A stretch of DNA of 64,000 nucleotides from Sipunculus nudus (Eukaryota; Annelida; Sipuncula; Golfingiida; Sipunculidae): positions 76,542,124 through 76,606,123 of the forward strand of contig CM049308.1 in assembly GCA_026874595.1 (NCBI GenBank). Reading direction: 5' to 3'. Positions 12,301 through 24,719 of the stretch are shown one piece after another (positions within the stretch are counted from its first letter, which is position 1; the number at the start of each line of letters is the position of its first letter). The position numbers were made by a program, and so were the translations under genes. The notes under the pieces were generated by a model that was not told the DNA's origin, did no database searches, and saw only the letters and a list, made by a program, of their open reading frames with translations.

Positions 12301-14158
12301 CGGGAACCGTTTGACCGATCAGGAAAATTTTTTTGCACAAATGTAGCCCTTGGAGAGCTTTATAACATACACAAAAAATGGTGGCGCCACCTGCAACCAT
12401 GTTTGCACAGTGTCCATCTGTTCGTCTGCCTTGGGTAAAAATCACTCATATCTCTGCAGTGACTTGACTAATTCACCTGAAATTCGGCATGTGTATACAT
12501 CCTGGATAGCTTTTCTGATTTTATGACAGGTGGCGCCACCTACATTCACGTTTACGCTGCAGACATCCAAGCTCATATCTCGGGAAATGTTTGGCTGATC
12601 AGGAAAATTTTTTTGCACAAATGTAGCCCTTGGAGAGCTTTATAACATACACAAAAAATGGTGGCGCCACCTGCAACCATGTTTGACCAGTGTCCATCTG
12701 TTCGTCTGCCTTGGGTTAAAATCACTCATATCTCTGCAGTGACTGCCACCTGCAACCATGTTTGACCAGTGTCCATCTGTTCGTCTGCCTTGGGTTAAAA
12801 TCACTCATATCTCTGCAGTGACTAGACTAATTCACCTGAAATTCGGCATGCATAAACATCCTGGATAGCTTTTCTGATTTTATGACAGGTGGCGCCACCT
12901 AAATTCACGTTTACACTGCAGACATCCAAGCTCATATCTCGGGAAATGTTTGGCTGATCAGGAAAATTTTTTTGCACAAATGTAGCCCTTGGAGAGCGTT
13001 ATAACATACACAAAAAATGTTTGCGCCACCTGCAACCATGTTTGCACAGTGTCCATCTGTTCGTCTGCCTTGGGTTAAAATCACTCATATCTCTGCAGTG
13101 CCTTGACTAATTCACCTGAAATTCGGCATGCGTATACATCCTGGATAGCTTTTCTGATTTTATGACAGGTGGTGCCACCTACATTCACGTTTAGGCTGCA
13201 GACATCCAAGCTCATATCTCGGGAACCGTTCGACCGATTGGGCCAAAATTTTGCATGTGTATAGATCTCACATAGCTCTTCATCATACGCAAAACTGGTG
13301 GTGCCACCTGCAACCATTTTTGCACAGCTCCTGTCTGTTTGTCTGCCATGGGATAAAATCACTCATATCTCAGCAGTGGTTTGACATATCTGCCTAAAAT
13401 TTTGCAGACAGCTCTCTTGATTTTATGACAGGTGGCGCCACCTGCATTCTAGTTTATGCAGCAGACATCCAAGCTCATATCTTGGGAATCGTTTGACCGA
13501 TTGGGCCAAAGTTTTGCATGTGTATAGTTCTCACATAGCTCTTTATCATACGCAAAACCGGTGGCGTCACCTGCAACCATTTTTGCTCCGCGTCCATCTG
13601 TTAGTCTGCCACGGGCTAAAATCACTCATATACATGTAGTGGTTTGACTTATCTGCCTTAAATTTTGCATATGTATACAACTTGGACGGCTTTCTGGATT
13701 TTGTGGTAGGGGGGGCAACCTACATACACAATTTGGCTGCAGACATCCATGCTAATATGCAACACTCTATTTCCCCTTGCCACTCAATCCATGCCTCACT
13801 TCACCCGTTCCACTCTGATTTAGGTGGATACACATAGTCGCTTGTCGACTACCCGTATTCTAGTTTATATATGTTAAAGCTGTGTTTTCTGTTGTACCAG
13901 TGTGACCCCACATAATGTCTTCTCATGTTTCAAGCTGCAGCATCCAGGGATAACAATACATGGCCAAGTCCAGGGTTTGAAATGTTTGTGTGTGCATGAG
14001 GAAGTTTAATTGAAGATACCTCAGTCAGTGATCAAAGATCATAATGACCATTTTGATATGTATTCATACTTGATGGCACATTTGATTCTGGGGTAATGTC
14101 CAATGGTTCAGATACTATTTAAAATAAGGTGAAATTCAGAGTCCATGGAGACATTTTG

Positions 14159-14234
<76 letters not shown>

Positions 14235-17200
14235 TCATTATAAATGTGTTGTCAGCATTCAAAGACCAGAAAAAAATCAGCATTAAATGCCAGAATATCA
14301 GTCATTATAATTGCAAACTTGTGTTCATGAATAAATCATGCTATGTTAATAATATAAGTATGTTTGAAATATGATATTAATGTATAAAGTTGGCCTACAG
14401 AAATATTCAGTAATTATTTTGTACCCTTTTCCAAAGATTTTTCCCATGGGACTGCTAATTTTGTGCATGCACTGATGTCTGAACAATTTATTATTTGGCA
14501 TTTTGTCCATTGACCTTTGATTCAGGGAAGCTACAAGATGTGATTTTACATCTAAGCTCATTTAGGCTAAAAGCTAAGGGGTGCATGTATTTAATCCTAT
14601 GAATTTTACAAATCACTGAAGTGAGAACATAGCATATTCAGATTAAGTCTGGAGGAAAATAGAGATATTTCATTCTAAACTGGTACCAAAAAGCAGGCTC
14701 ACTGTCAACATATCACTATCAGTCATACCTTGTTATCTTTGAGGGCTGCCATATACATTATAAATATAAACTCCTATATTTTTTAGTGTTGTTAGCTGTA
14801 TAATGATGATGACATCATGGAAATATGAGATTTATGTTATATAAGGTCAGCTATCAATTTTGATTGTCTACAGAATACCAGTAACTTCAACTGATGTTTG
14901 CAAGTACTGTGACTGTATCAGTGTATTATGACATCATGCAAACCTTCAGTTCTCAGATGTATTGCTACTGGGAAATACTATTATGTTCATAATTATGTAT
15001 GAGTAACATGTCCACAGTGCTATTTTTAGCTTAACAATTAAGATTACATAATTACATGGCATTTCACAACATGCACCTTCAGTTGTATTGATTTATTTAG
15101 TAGGAGATTTCTCTCAGGTTTCACTAGTTAATAAGCAGTTATGGATAACCAGTCTCCTGACAAAGTGTATCCCTGTTTTAACTTGGGCTCATATCATAAC
15201 AACTTTTAGGGAACATTTAGAGAATGTGTGTCATGGCCACAAGAGCCTTCTAGAGCTTGGTCTGGAGTATTTATTGTGGCTGAGGACTTCTCACAACCAG
15301 GTGGAATTTATCACCATTAAAATGTTCTGAATGCAGCGTCAGATTACAGGGAATATGATAGGGCATGCCATTGTTTATTCTTCCCTAGGACTTCTGCTTG
15401 CTCTGTATTGTCTGCTTAATAAAAAGGATGCCCCCCTAAAAACCCTGGTCTGGATTCAGGGATAAAATCATTAATGGTATGTTTCATATCATATAAGTAT
15501 CTGGATGGAGATTTCTTACATTTTTTATAATTTAATTATTGAAATTATAATTTGAAAATGGCATTTGATTATATTTGTTGAAGATTTTGCTTTATTTTAC
15601 TGTTTAAATTAGTTTTTATTCTGCATCAGTCTAATATCTGTCATGAGCTACTCCCAGTTATGATATATTGATGTTTGCAATTGCATCAGCATTTGCTCCA
15701 TAAGTAGCAGTTATGCTATGCTTGACTTCGCTTCACTCTAACCTCTGCATGAAATTGCAGTTGTCCATCAGGTTTGGCCACCAGGCAGAGCTGTCTCTGT
15801 GGAATTTCCACCTGCATAATATTAAATATTAGTCATGAGCTACTCCAGTTATTACTTATGATATATTGATGTTTGCAATTGCATCAGCATTAAGCTCCAT
15901 ATAAATGAGCAGTTACGCTATCCTCAGGTTTGGCCTGGCTGTCTCTGTGGAATTCCCTCCTGCATAATATTTAACCCCCCCTCCTGTTTTAATATGCTGG
16001 ATGCAGTCGTAACCTCTCAGGACAGTCTCTATTCTAGATTACTGGTGTGGCCTAAGGTGGGTTAATTATCCCCTGTTAGCAATTTTCCTCTCTTGCAGTG
16101 CCGCACAACAAGCTCTGCCTAGGTGCAGTCATCTTTGTTTAAATGCTGAGCCAATCAGATTTTGTTTTACCCAGTGTCTGTTGGCTGCTTGCAAAACCTG
16201 AAAAATCCCTTTCATTTTTCACAGGGTGTGAGTTGAAGGTCTCTGGGAGGTCACGCGCTGTGTTCAGAGCATACATCAGTATGTGAAAAAGAAACCTTAA
16301 AGTTGAAAAGATTTTTAATCTTTCACTAATGAATTAGCCTTATAAGAATGCCTACACCTTAGTTCCAGGGCAAATCATTCATAGTTGTTTTTATCTGAAA
16401 AAAAAAAATAACTAGATATTTCTTGGCATAGTATCCCCAAACAATTAACCCCCCCCCCCCCCCTCCTAAGAATAGGATCCCATCTTGAATTCAGATGCAG
16501 AGACTGACACTTGGCAAGCCACCACGGTTTCTTAAAAGTATGGGCATATTTATGGTAAAGGTCACTCTCATAGGAGAGGTCATGATCCAAATTTAAATAT
16601 ATATCATTCCATAACCCATGTCTATATACATGATATGAAAGAAATCTATCCATTAGTTTTCATCTTATCATGCTCACAGTGCTGTGAACTGGCGAAGGTG
16701 TGAAAGCTAGAAAACGATACAAAGTGGCGCCACCTGTATTCTGCAGAAGACAAAACAATCCAAGATTAAAAAAAAAAAAATTATGAAAAAATGTATCAAG
16801 GTCATCCATGTTCAAATTTGACCTAGCCGTTGATAAGATGCATCAAAGTACTGTCAAGTGGCAAAATTTGGGGGTATTAAAAGGCACGAAAACAAGTAAA
16901 GAATAATAGGTGGCGCCACCAGTTTCTGGAACATGACAACCCTATTCATGATCTTCGATCAACTTGATTTTGGGATCATTCCACACAAGATTTCTTGAGA
17001 TATTTAAGAATTTGTGTGATTTTCCCCTAAATTTGACCTATTCAAGGTCAAGGACACTCTCCAAGTAAAGGTTATGACCCCATTTTAAATAGGCATTGTT
17101 CTCTCACCCATATCTATACATATACTAAGTTTGGTAAAGATCGGTGAAATATTTTATGAGTTATTGCGCCAAAAAGATTTATATGCGGTGGCGCGGGCGG

Positions 17201-20200
17201 CGGGACCATCATGAAAACATAGTATCCCCAGACTTTGTCTGGAGATGCAATTAAACTAGATGCAAAATAACTTTGTCCAGTAAAGGAAGTTAGGAAACCC
17301 AAGTCATGTTGCAAAGAGGAGATTATGAAACAAATAAAAAAAACACTGACAAAAGGGTATTTGTTTCTGGATTCTAAATATGAAAAATATATTAGTTATA
17401 TTATCTGTTCAATATGTGTTCAACTGTTGTATGTGTCCTTTGTCCCATTTCCCATTTTTGCATATGCCATCACTACTGGTCCCTCAGCTGGCACCTGTTT
17501 CAGTGATAAATATGATGAAAATAGTATGGACACTTGATGGATTGAAAGATCATTCTCGACTTGTAGTGAGAGTTTAACATACCGGTCAAAGGGGTCTTAT
17601 TTTATTTAACTCTGCTAGAAAACCATGTATCTGACATATTTGTCTTGACTTAGGAACCTGTATGCTAAAAAAGGAACTGGATGTGAGACAGGATTATCAG
17701 CATTTACCATAAATTTTGCCATTTTGAACTTGTATTTAGTCATTTTCAAACTGGGTTGGTATGTGCTTGGGAAAACAGCAACAAGCCATGCAGGACATAA
17801 CAGACATTTTAGACTAGGCATTATTTGGTTGGTTTACAACTTTTCATACTGATTGGACAGGTAGACATGATGTCCCCATGGATCTTTCACGTTTCTTGAG
17901 TACAGGACACTAGGTTAATTTGTATTGCAAGTGCAAAGCCCTCCATGGAGCCTCTTTAATGATTACACTAGGTCACTGAATAAATATGCGGTCTAGCCAC
18001 ATACATTTAAATTAAATGTCATCTGCATGTGGTTTTGCAGAAGGTCACATCCATTTGTTGTAGTGCTCAGCAGGACTGAACCACAGCCCTAGCATTCCAT
18101 CTGTTGTCACTCTTGCCCATATTTAATAAGGTTGCCTATTTTAAACCAGTAGAGTGTCATATTTGATTGTTTCACATGGCATATAAGGATGAAAGCCCAG
18201 AAATAGGAAATGGTATATGTATTTGCACAAACTTTTCACTTAAAATTAGGCTAAAGTGATGTATTCTTAAAGTGATACAAAAAATTTATATCAGTCAGGT
18301 GCAGACCACAAGTTTAGCTTTAATGTACTATAACTAAGTTAAGATTTATAAGCATATGGAAAAAGAATATATGCTCCTAGAAAATGTGGTTTGGGCCTTT
18401 ATAGTTTATGTACCAATAATCCACATTTACATGTTTTAAGTGAAAGCAATAAGAATTTACAGCTTTCTATATATAAATTAATGGGAGATCCCTTAAATGT
18501 ATCATAGTATAACAAAAGCATAATTTTGATCTTTTAACTTTTTTCATGGAAATCTGAGCAAGGTAGTAGTAGTCTAGGCACTAGACGTCATACTGCAAAG
18601 TTGCTAATTTGCATGGTGGTCAGAATATGTTCTAAATCAAGACCTCTGGCCATGGACAAGATCATTTATACAATGATGGACCATCTTCCATCAGGAATGT
18701 ACAGGTACTGGTCATGATAGGAAAAAATAAAGAATTTTTATAACCATCTTGCACAAATTATAGTCGTTTGGGTGGTAAAGGCCCCAGGGAGTTGTAAACA
18801 GCTACAGTAATTAATATTCATGTGACACCTGACCCCAGGAGGTCCAGGAAGGACATGAAAATGAACAGGTCAGGAATGTCATAACAGTTAAGGAAGCGGA
18901 CAGGCAAAAAAAACTGGAAGGAAATTAATAACATGCCAAGAGACTTGCAATGTCAGGGATATCAGACTATAAACATATTTTTTTTTTCTGATTTTTCTAA
19001 TCTAATCTTTACTGTTTTGTACCTGGTATACCTGTGTGTGGAGAAAGCTTGGCACATCGCCATTAGTTCATGCCAGGCTACCAATTTTTAAGGTATGCTC
19101 TGTGTCTGCCGTAACATGCAGCCCAGGTAATGAGGTATAGGCATGATAGTTGTATACGGTAATGAGTATGACTGTTGTATCCTATCAGACCTAAGGTTTG
19201 AATACTTGAGATTCGGCCGTTAGTTCCATTTATGGGCCTCAGGGTGTAAGAACCCTAATAATTATAGGAGCTGAAGACTGAAGTACCCTGGGTATAGGTG
19301 GAAATGTGTAATATATGACTGTGTGAAGGGATTATGACCAGTGCTGGAGTGTGTACTTGTACATGCTCACTGGTGAAAATCCAGTTTATGGTCTATAAGA
19401 GCACAAAGGGTAAATAAATGCACCATTTGTGGTTCCTTATGATGTGGCAATATAACTCAAAGCCAAAGCAAACATTGTACAAGTAACCATTGTCAGGTTT
19501 GTACATGGCCAAAAGGTTTTCTAGTCCACTAGTTAAATAAAAAGGAACCCTAAGCCCTTGACACAAGTAGTATACTGGTGGTGCATATATATATATGCAT
19601 GTGCATGAATAATGCTTAGTATGTGAAAAAGACATCACTGGCATAGGTTTAGTGGTTTACCTGATATGTTTTAATATACACAGTCTAACCTAGTATAATT
19701 GTATTGCCAGACATAGTCTGGAGATACTATGGTTTAGGCACGGTTGCGTCACCGCCGCCGCCGCTGCCGCAGAGATTTCTTTTGGACACAATAACTAAAA
19801 AAATATTTCAAGTATCTTTTTCAAACTTGACACATTTATAGATATAGGTGAGAGGACGAAGCCTATTTAAAATGGGGTCATGACCTCAACTAGGAGAGTT
19901 ACCTTGACCTTGAATAGATCCATTTTTGGGGAAAATCACACAAATTCTTAAATATCTCAAGAAATTTTTCATGGATTTATCCAAAAATCAAGTTGGACAA
20001 AGATCTTGGATAGTGATGTCATGTACCGGAAACTAGTGGTGCCACCTAGTATCCTTTTCTTGTTTTTGTGCCGTTTAATACCCACATCATTGCCACTTGA
20101 CAGTACTTTTAGCATCACAAGTCAAAAACTGATTGACAGATTTAATTTAAATTATTTTTTTTTAATTTAATTTTTTTTTTTCAAATGTTGGATATTTTGG

Positions 20201-23200
20201 AATGCAGTTTATTGATTTGGGGTCATGACCGTGACTATGAGAGTGACCTTGACCTTGAATATTCCCATATTTGGTGAAAAACATAAAATCATGAATATCT
20301 TAAAAAGGGCCACTTGACAGCACTGTGAGCATTATAAGTCAAAAACCCTTTGATCAATTGTCCTTCCCAATCCAAAATATTCCTATATTTTGTACAAATG
20401 TTTCTCACATTCATTGCTAAAATACAAATACATCACATTATATCAACAAAATACCACAAAACCTCATTTGTCTGGCGATACTATGGCACCAGCGGTGCCA
20501 AGAAATGTCTAGTTTAGTGGAATGAATTTCATACCAAATCCAAACTGCTTTCCCCCAGTCTGAGGCCTCAGATATGTTAAACCATCTGTCAACCCCTTCC
20601 AAGATGGTTCAGTGTGGCTTTACTTTAATATGTATTGTCCCATATATGATTAAAAAACATTCATGTTATGTATAATGCTGCATAACATGACTACAATTTA
20701 TAAATATATTATCAATAGATATTGTCCTAATTACCAGATATTTCAAGTGTTTCTTTAGATATATATACAGTGATCTTGAGACAATCTAAAAACATTGTTT
20801 TATATGAAGTTCGAACATATATTATTATTTATAAATTGCATATATGACATGTATTTGTGTATGATTGACAGTTCCACTTTTGGACGGGGCTGGTGATTTG
20901 CCTTATTTGGTGTTCACTTGTGTGCTGCAGCAGACTTTACCTAGGAATGCACTCAGTTTTGGTAAGTTAAAGTTTATTATGATTCATCGTCCATGAGTTC
21001 CTAAAACCTCGGGCGATTACTGCATAATGATACACTGTCATATCATATATGTACAAGGCTCCAGTGTTATTGATCAGCTGACTGATACCAGAAGTCACAG
21101 AAAGAGTAAGCTTATTTCGAATTAATCTCTGGTCCTGCACATCTGTCAGTCTTTATTTTTCTCTTTTTCATAATCATATGATGATGAATTGTTGTTATGG
21201 TTAGTTTCATATCTGTGAGGCTGAAATTTTGTGATTACTTAATTTTAAATGTTTACCAAGAATATCATATTCGTAATCTCATCTGAACCTGTAAAATCTT
21301 AAGTACAGCAGTATTTTTATTTATTATAAAATAAGAATAAATCCTACAAAATCTCATTAATTTCTGTTACAGTCATTATATTATGCCCTGTGCCACAGTC
21401 CATATATCCCAGATGATCACGGTATGTTTTACATAGTTTATGTGTGTTTGCATTGGCTGCTTCTGATACCATACATTCACAGGTCAGATTGCTGATTAAT
21501 GGGCCATGTTTCTAGAGGTGTTATAACCAATATGTTTGAGTATTCATCATCCCCTATTGTTCATCTAATTTAGTGTGGCATCTTATTCCCAAGGGTTTCA
21601 TATCCGGAGTTTTTTCCCAGTTGCAATTATTGTAAATATAAAACCCTCACAAACAAAAAGACACTCACAGTATATAGAACTATCAGTATCCTATATGATG
21701 GCTTTCTTATCACAGCAATGATGATATTTCATTAGTAACATTTAATAATTGTATCCGCCAAAACAAAGTTTTGCGGATACTATGTTTTTGACCGGGTTCC
21801 ACCGCTGCCGCCGCGTTCGTTTCCGGAGAACTCCTCTGAGACTACTGGACGGATTTTTCCGAAATTTACACAAATTATCGGGTCACATGTGAACTGGTGC
21901 CTAACCAAGTGACCTTGCCCCCTGACCTTTCCTCTCTGCCCAGCGTCCGTCTGTGCGTCTGTTTCCACACATAAACCCATATATCTCGGGAACCGTTTGA
22001 CTGATCAGGAAAAATTGTTTACACAAATGTAGCCCTGGGATAACTTTATAACATACACAACAAAAGGTGGCGCAACCTGCAACCATGTTTGCACAGTGTC
22101 CATCTGTTCATCTGCCTAGGGTTAAAATCACTCATATCTCTGCAGTGGTTTGACTAATTCACCTAAAATTTGGCATGCCTATACATCCTAGATAGCTTTC
22201 TTGATTTTATGACAGGTGGCGCCACCTACATTCACTTTAACGCTGCAGACATCCAAGCTTATATCTCGGGAACCGTTTGACCAATCAGAAAAAAAAATTA
22301 CACAAATGTAGCCCTGGGATAGCTTTATAACATACACAAAAAATGGTGGCGCCACCTGCAGCCATTTTTGCACAGCGTCCATCTGTTTGTCTGCCTTAGG
22401 TTAAAATCACTCATAACTCTGCAGTGGTTTGACCAAATTACCTGAAAGTCGGCATGCGTATACATCCCGCATAGCTTTCTTGATTTTATGACAGGTGGCG
22501 CCACCTACATTCACGTTCACGCTGCATACATTAATGCTTATATCTCCGGAACCGTTTGACCAATCAGGAAAAATTTTTTACACAAATGTAGCCCTTAGAT
22601 AGCTTTATAACATACACAAAAATGGTGGCCCCACCTGCAGCCATTTCTGCACAGCGTGCATCTGTTTATCTGCTGTGGGATAAAATCACTCATATCTTTG
22701 CAGTGGTTTGACTGTTCCACATGAAATTTTGCATGTGTATACACCTTGGATAGTTTCTCGTCCAGATAACAGGTGGCGCCACCTACAATCAAGTTTATGT
22801 GGCAGAGATCTATTCTTATATGTAACACATGTAACTCTATATCCCCTTGCCACTCAATCCATGCCTCACTTCACCCGTCCTTCTCTGATTTTGGCGGATA
22901 CACGTAGTCGCTTGTCGACTACCCGTATTCTAGTTATTAAAGGTGCCTAAAAAAACCTTTAAAAACTAAAGGTAATCCTTTGGAGCTTTTAAAAAAAATA
23001 GGCCAAAAAACGTGGATATCACCACACACAGGCTGCTTGTTTTGTTTTTATCAACAGGTTTTATAATATATGGGGCCCATAAAAATAATCAAAACAATTC
23101 AACAAATGCACCTGGCAGTAAGTCAGAGAAGCCAGAGCTTTGTAAATGATTTTGCAGCAAGTTACCTTTCTACCTCCACATATATGCAACCTTATAAGAC

Positions 23201-24719
23201 CCTATATATGAGGCCTTATATAAGAAATTTTCATAACCAGAATTACCCTTAGATCATAAATATATACACAGAGAAAGCAAGAAATTACATAAATTTTATT
23301 CTGGATTACATGTTGACTACTAACAAGTCAACATTCATTCAAGAATCCTTACCTAATTAACAAATGGCAATTGATCCTTGAAAACTCATATGGAATGAGA
23401 TGCACCCTTAATTTCAGAAAATTGTCTCTGACTAAAATAATAAACAATTTATACCTTAACAAGAAACATTAACTATATGTATCTTAACAAGATACATTAA
23501 CTTATATGTATGACTTTAAATTGTTGGCCACCTTGTTGTGAGAATACACAACAACAACAGACTAAGAAACATTACCTTAATTGAAGGATATTATCGCTAA
23601 CTCTTTATGATAATGCAAAATTACTGCTGGATCAGTTGTTTTACCTTTAACATTAAAGAAAATAGTACGGTTTTATTTTCTGAATACAGAAAACCACACA
23701 CATTAATAAGATATTCTACTAATGAACAAAACTATGATCACTCTGAAATCATTCGTTGTAAGGGTTCTTGACTGGTGCCACACTGTTTGCATGCTGGTGG
23801 CTTTGGTGTGCACACATTGGTCATTGAGTGGGTGTTGGTGCTGTTGCCCTGCCGGTTTGTCCAGCTTCTCAACGTGGATTCTCTTGTACTTGGCTTAGAG
23901 TGGCATCTACAAAATTATAGCTTAGGCTATCTCATCTCTATCATTTCTAAATTTTCTCATCAAGATTGGACAGAAATTAAGAATTAAAAGCCCATTACTA
24001 TCCATTTTGATATTATTGATGAGGGAGCTGGCTGTGTAAGCAGTACTGCTCCGTCATCATCTTCCCCTGCTTTAGCTCAGCTCAGCGATTGAATATTTTA
24101 CCTGAAATTTCAAGACATAATCAACAAAAGATTTTACTTTTGCTTTCAGGACATTATTGCTGGTCTGCTGTTCGTGGCTGCCCTGATGCCTTTTGGGTTC
24201 CCTCTGTTGAACATCATTGATCATTATGCCCTGCATAGTGTATATGCACCGATTTTCTGCCTGGGTATACCCTTTCTCATGGGGTTCTGTTATCCAGCAT
24301 TGGACAAATGGAGTACCGCACGTGGTGACACAGCTATCACCTTGGGCGTAAGTGCGGGTGTGATGGTTGGCCACTGGATAGCGTTTCAAACAGGATTTAT
24401 GCAAAAGGCGGTAACGATGCCACCGTACCAAATTATAATGCCGTCTTGGACTTGGTTTGGTCAAATGCTCATGCGGTTTTCTCTAGGTGTAGTTGTGGTT
24501 ATGTCCACACGAGCATTCATGAAACTGTTTTGTCTAAAAACAGCTTGCCTCCTTCTTGGAATAGACAAATCTGATATGAAAGCAAGAAGACAAGTTGGAG
24601 TCGAGTTGCCGTCAAAGTTTTTCACCTATGCAGTAATTGCCATCAACACTGTGTATACATCACCCTACTTGTTCCGTATTGTTGGCGTTGAACGGATCAC
24701 ATGTTTCACTGAAATATGA
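8720..24719 (+). CDS. SGPP1: Sphingosine-1-phosphate phosphatase, complete three-exon gene (span)
   Basis: Dephosphorylates sphingosine-1-phosphate and related long-chain base phosphates in the ER membrane, returning sphingosine to ceramide synthesis (known for the family). Joining 8720-9334, 20872-20961 and 24150-24719 gives 424 residues, close to human SGPP1 (about 440). All three phosphatase motifs are present: KDVIRWPRP (C1), PSTH (C2) and SRLYLGMHSVLD (C3, S-R-x5-H-x3-D); the C3 Asp is the first codon of exon 3. Several hydrophobic segments follow in exon 3, with the family-typical DKWSTARGDTA loop. Three exons is also the layout I recall for vertebrate SGPP1, which favours SGPP1 over SGPP2. 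ATG context is strong (A at -3, G at +4). A second copy lies head to head at 154-777; the gene is tail to tail with the ZRANB3 gene. The introns (11.5 and 3.2 kb) carry four Helitron-like elements. Confidence 0.93.
9839..9889. repeat. Pair of GC-rich perfect hairpins in AT-rich intron
   Basis: Stem 1: GGGGAACC-TG-GGTTCCCC (9839-9856). Stem 2: GTGGGGGC-GGA-GCCCCCAC (9871-9889). Each has 8 perfect base pairs with a 2-3 base loop. The composition contrasts sharply with both flanks. They sit about 110 bp upstream of a tRNA-like sequence and may belong to the same mobile unit. Confidence 0.75.
10000..10075 (+). repeat. tRNA-like sequence / SINE head
   Basis: A-box-like GGCTCACTCAGTAGCG starts at 10006 and a good B box GGTTCGATCCC is at 10049-10059. 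Acceptor ends do not pair well, so this is more likely a SINE head or pseudo-tRNA than a functional tRNA. Confidence 0.5.
12079..13863 (+). mobile_element. Non-autonomous Helitron-like element, family A, copy 1
   Basis: 5' end TCCGCCAAAAC is preceded by A; 3' end is a stem (TAGTCG/CGACTA, loop CTTGT), then CCGTATTCTAG followed by T. A^TC...CTAG^T with a subterminal 3' hairpin is the Helitron signature. The interior is a tandem core of diverged monomers, each with ATATCTCGGGAACCGTTTG-like text and the 12-bp palindrome GGTGGCGCCACC (exact near 12372, 12529, 12661, 12888 and 13432, with variants between). A local 78-bp duplication lies near 12671-12823. No Rep/helicase coding seen, so it would depend on proteins made elsewhere. 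Lies in SGPP intron 1. Confidence 0.8.
13864..16411. other. SGPP intron 1, middle part
   Basis: No exon seen. Contains a TA microsatellite (14161-14228) and the tandem duplication annotated separately at 15630-15970. Short open frames here match no family I know. Confidence 0.6.
15630..15970. repeat. Tandem duplication, about 190-bp unit, two diverged copies
   Basis: GTCATGAGCTACTCC, then GATATATTGATGTTTGCAAT and CTGTCTCTGTGGAATT, occur in the same order in copy 1 (from about 15640) and copy 2 (from about 15832), with indels between. No coding content. Confidence 0.75.
16412..17245 (-). mobile_element. Non-autonomous Helitron-like element, family B, copy 1
   Basis: Read on the minus strand: 5' end TCTCCAGACAAAGTCTGG, preceded by A, folds on itself and is followed by GGATACTATG. 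The 3' end is CCAAGAAATATCTAG followed by T. Inside are GGTCAAGGTCA/TGACCTTGAC-like blocks and one exact GGTGGCGCCACC palindrome (about 16910) plus a near copy (about 16723). No coding capacity. Lies antisense in SGPP intron 1. The assignment follows the A^TC...CTAG^T pattern shared with the two other family B copies. Confidence 0.7.
17246..19703. other. SGPP intron 1, distal part
   Basis: AT-rich intronic DNA; nothing recognisable on either strand. Confidence 0.6.
19704..20512 (+). mobile_element. Non-autonomous Helitron-like element, family B, copy 2
   Basis: 5' foldback CCAGACATAGTCTGG, then AGATACTATGG; the first two bases are TT rather than the expected TC. 3' hairpin GGCACC-AGC-GGTGCC, then AAGAAATGTCTAG and T. 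Interior has TGACCTTGACCTTGAA blocks and a GTGGTGCCACC variant of the shared palindrome. Non-coding; SGPP intron 1. Confidence 0.7.
20513..20871. other. SGPP intron 1, last 360 bases
   Basis: No feature beyond the acceptor (GATTGACAG) of exon 2. Confidence 0.6.
20872..20961 (+). CDS. SGPP1: SGPP exon 2
   Basis: Thirty codons, phase 0 on both sides, reading FHFWTGLVICLIWCSLVCCS and then RLYLGMHSVL. Acceptor ACAG|TTC, donor TTG|GTAAGT. Supplies a membrane segment and most of motif C3, including its catalytic His (in GMH). Confidence 0.92.
20962..21211. other. SGPP intron 2, first part
   Basis: Nothing recognised. Confidence 0.6.
21212..21677 (+). repeat. Interspersed repeat family E, copy 1
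   Basis: Matches 30275-30717 in the same order with scattered substitutions. Shared landmarks: AAATTTTGTGATTACTT versus ATATTTTGTGACTTCATT; TTTATTATAAAATA-GAATAAAT; TTTCTGTTACAGTCATTA; TTGCTGATTAATGG-CCATGT; and the closing CACAGTATA. No terminal repeat or open frame was found, so the class is unknown. Confidence 0.8.
21754..22933 (+). mobile_element. Non-autonomous Helitron-like element, family A, copy 2
   Basis: 5' end TCCGCCAAAACAAAG follows A and folds with the adjacent GTTTTGCGGATAC. 3' hairpin GTAGTCG-CTTGT-CGACTAC, then CCGTATTCTAG followed by T. The core holds about four monomers, with exact GGTGGCGCCACC near 22216, 22346, 22494 and 22772. A TTTTGGCGGATAC word just before the 3' hairpin is the inverse of the 5' end. 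Non-coding. Lies in SGPP intron 2. Confidence 0.82.
22934..24149. other. SGPP intron 2, last part
   Basis: AT-rich intronic DNA; no feature recognised. Ends with acceptor TTGCTTTCAG. Confidence 0.6.
24150..24719 (+). CDS. SGPP1: SGPP exon 3 (terminal coding exon)
   Basis: 189 codons plus TGA at 24717-24719. Begins DIIAGLLFVAAL, so its first residue completes motif C3. Family landmarks in order: DKWSTARGDTA, then QLMRF-like membrane segments, KARRQVGVELPSKFFTYA near the end, and a final hydrophobic segment. Uninterrupted. Confidence 0.95.
   Translation, partial: DIIAGLLFVAALMPFGFPLLNIIDHYALHSVYAPIFCLGIPFLMGFCYPALDKWSTARGDTAITLGVSAGVMVGHWIAFQTGFMQKAVTMPPYQIIMPSWTWFGQMLMRFSLGVVVVMSTRAFMKLFCLKTACLLLGIDKSDMKARRQVGVELPSKFFTYAVIAINTVYTSPYLFRIVGVERITCFTEI

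Noticed and set aside
24072-24464. 130-residue minus-strand open frame
   Set aside because: Lies opposite SGPP exon 3, whose frame is the conserved one.
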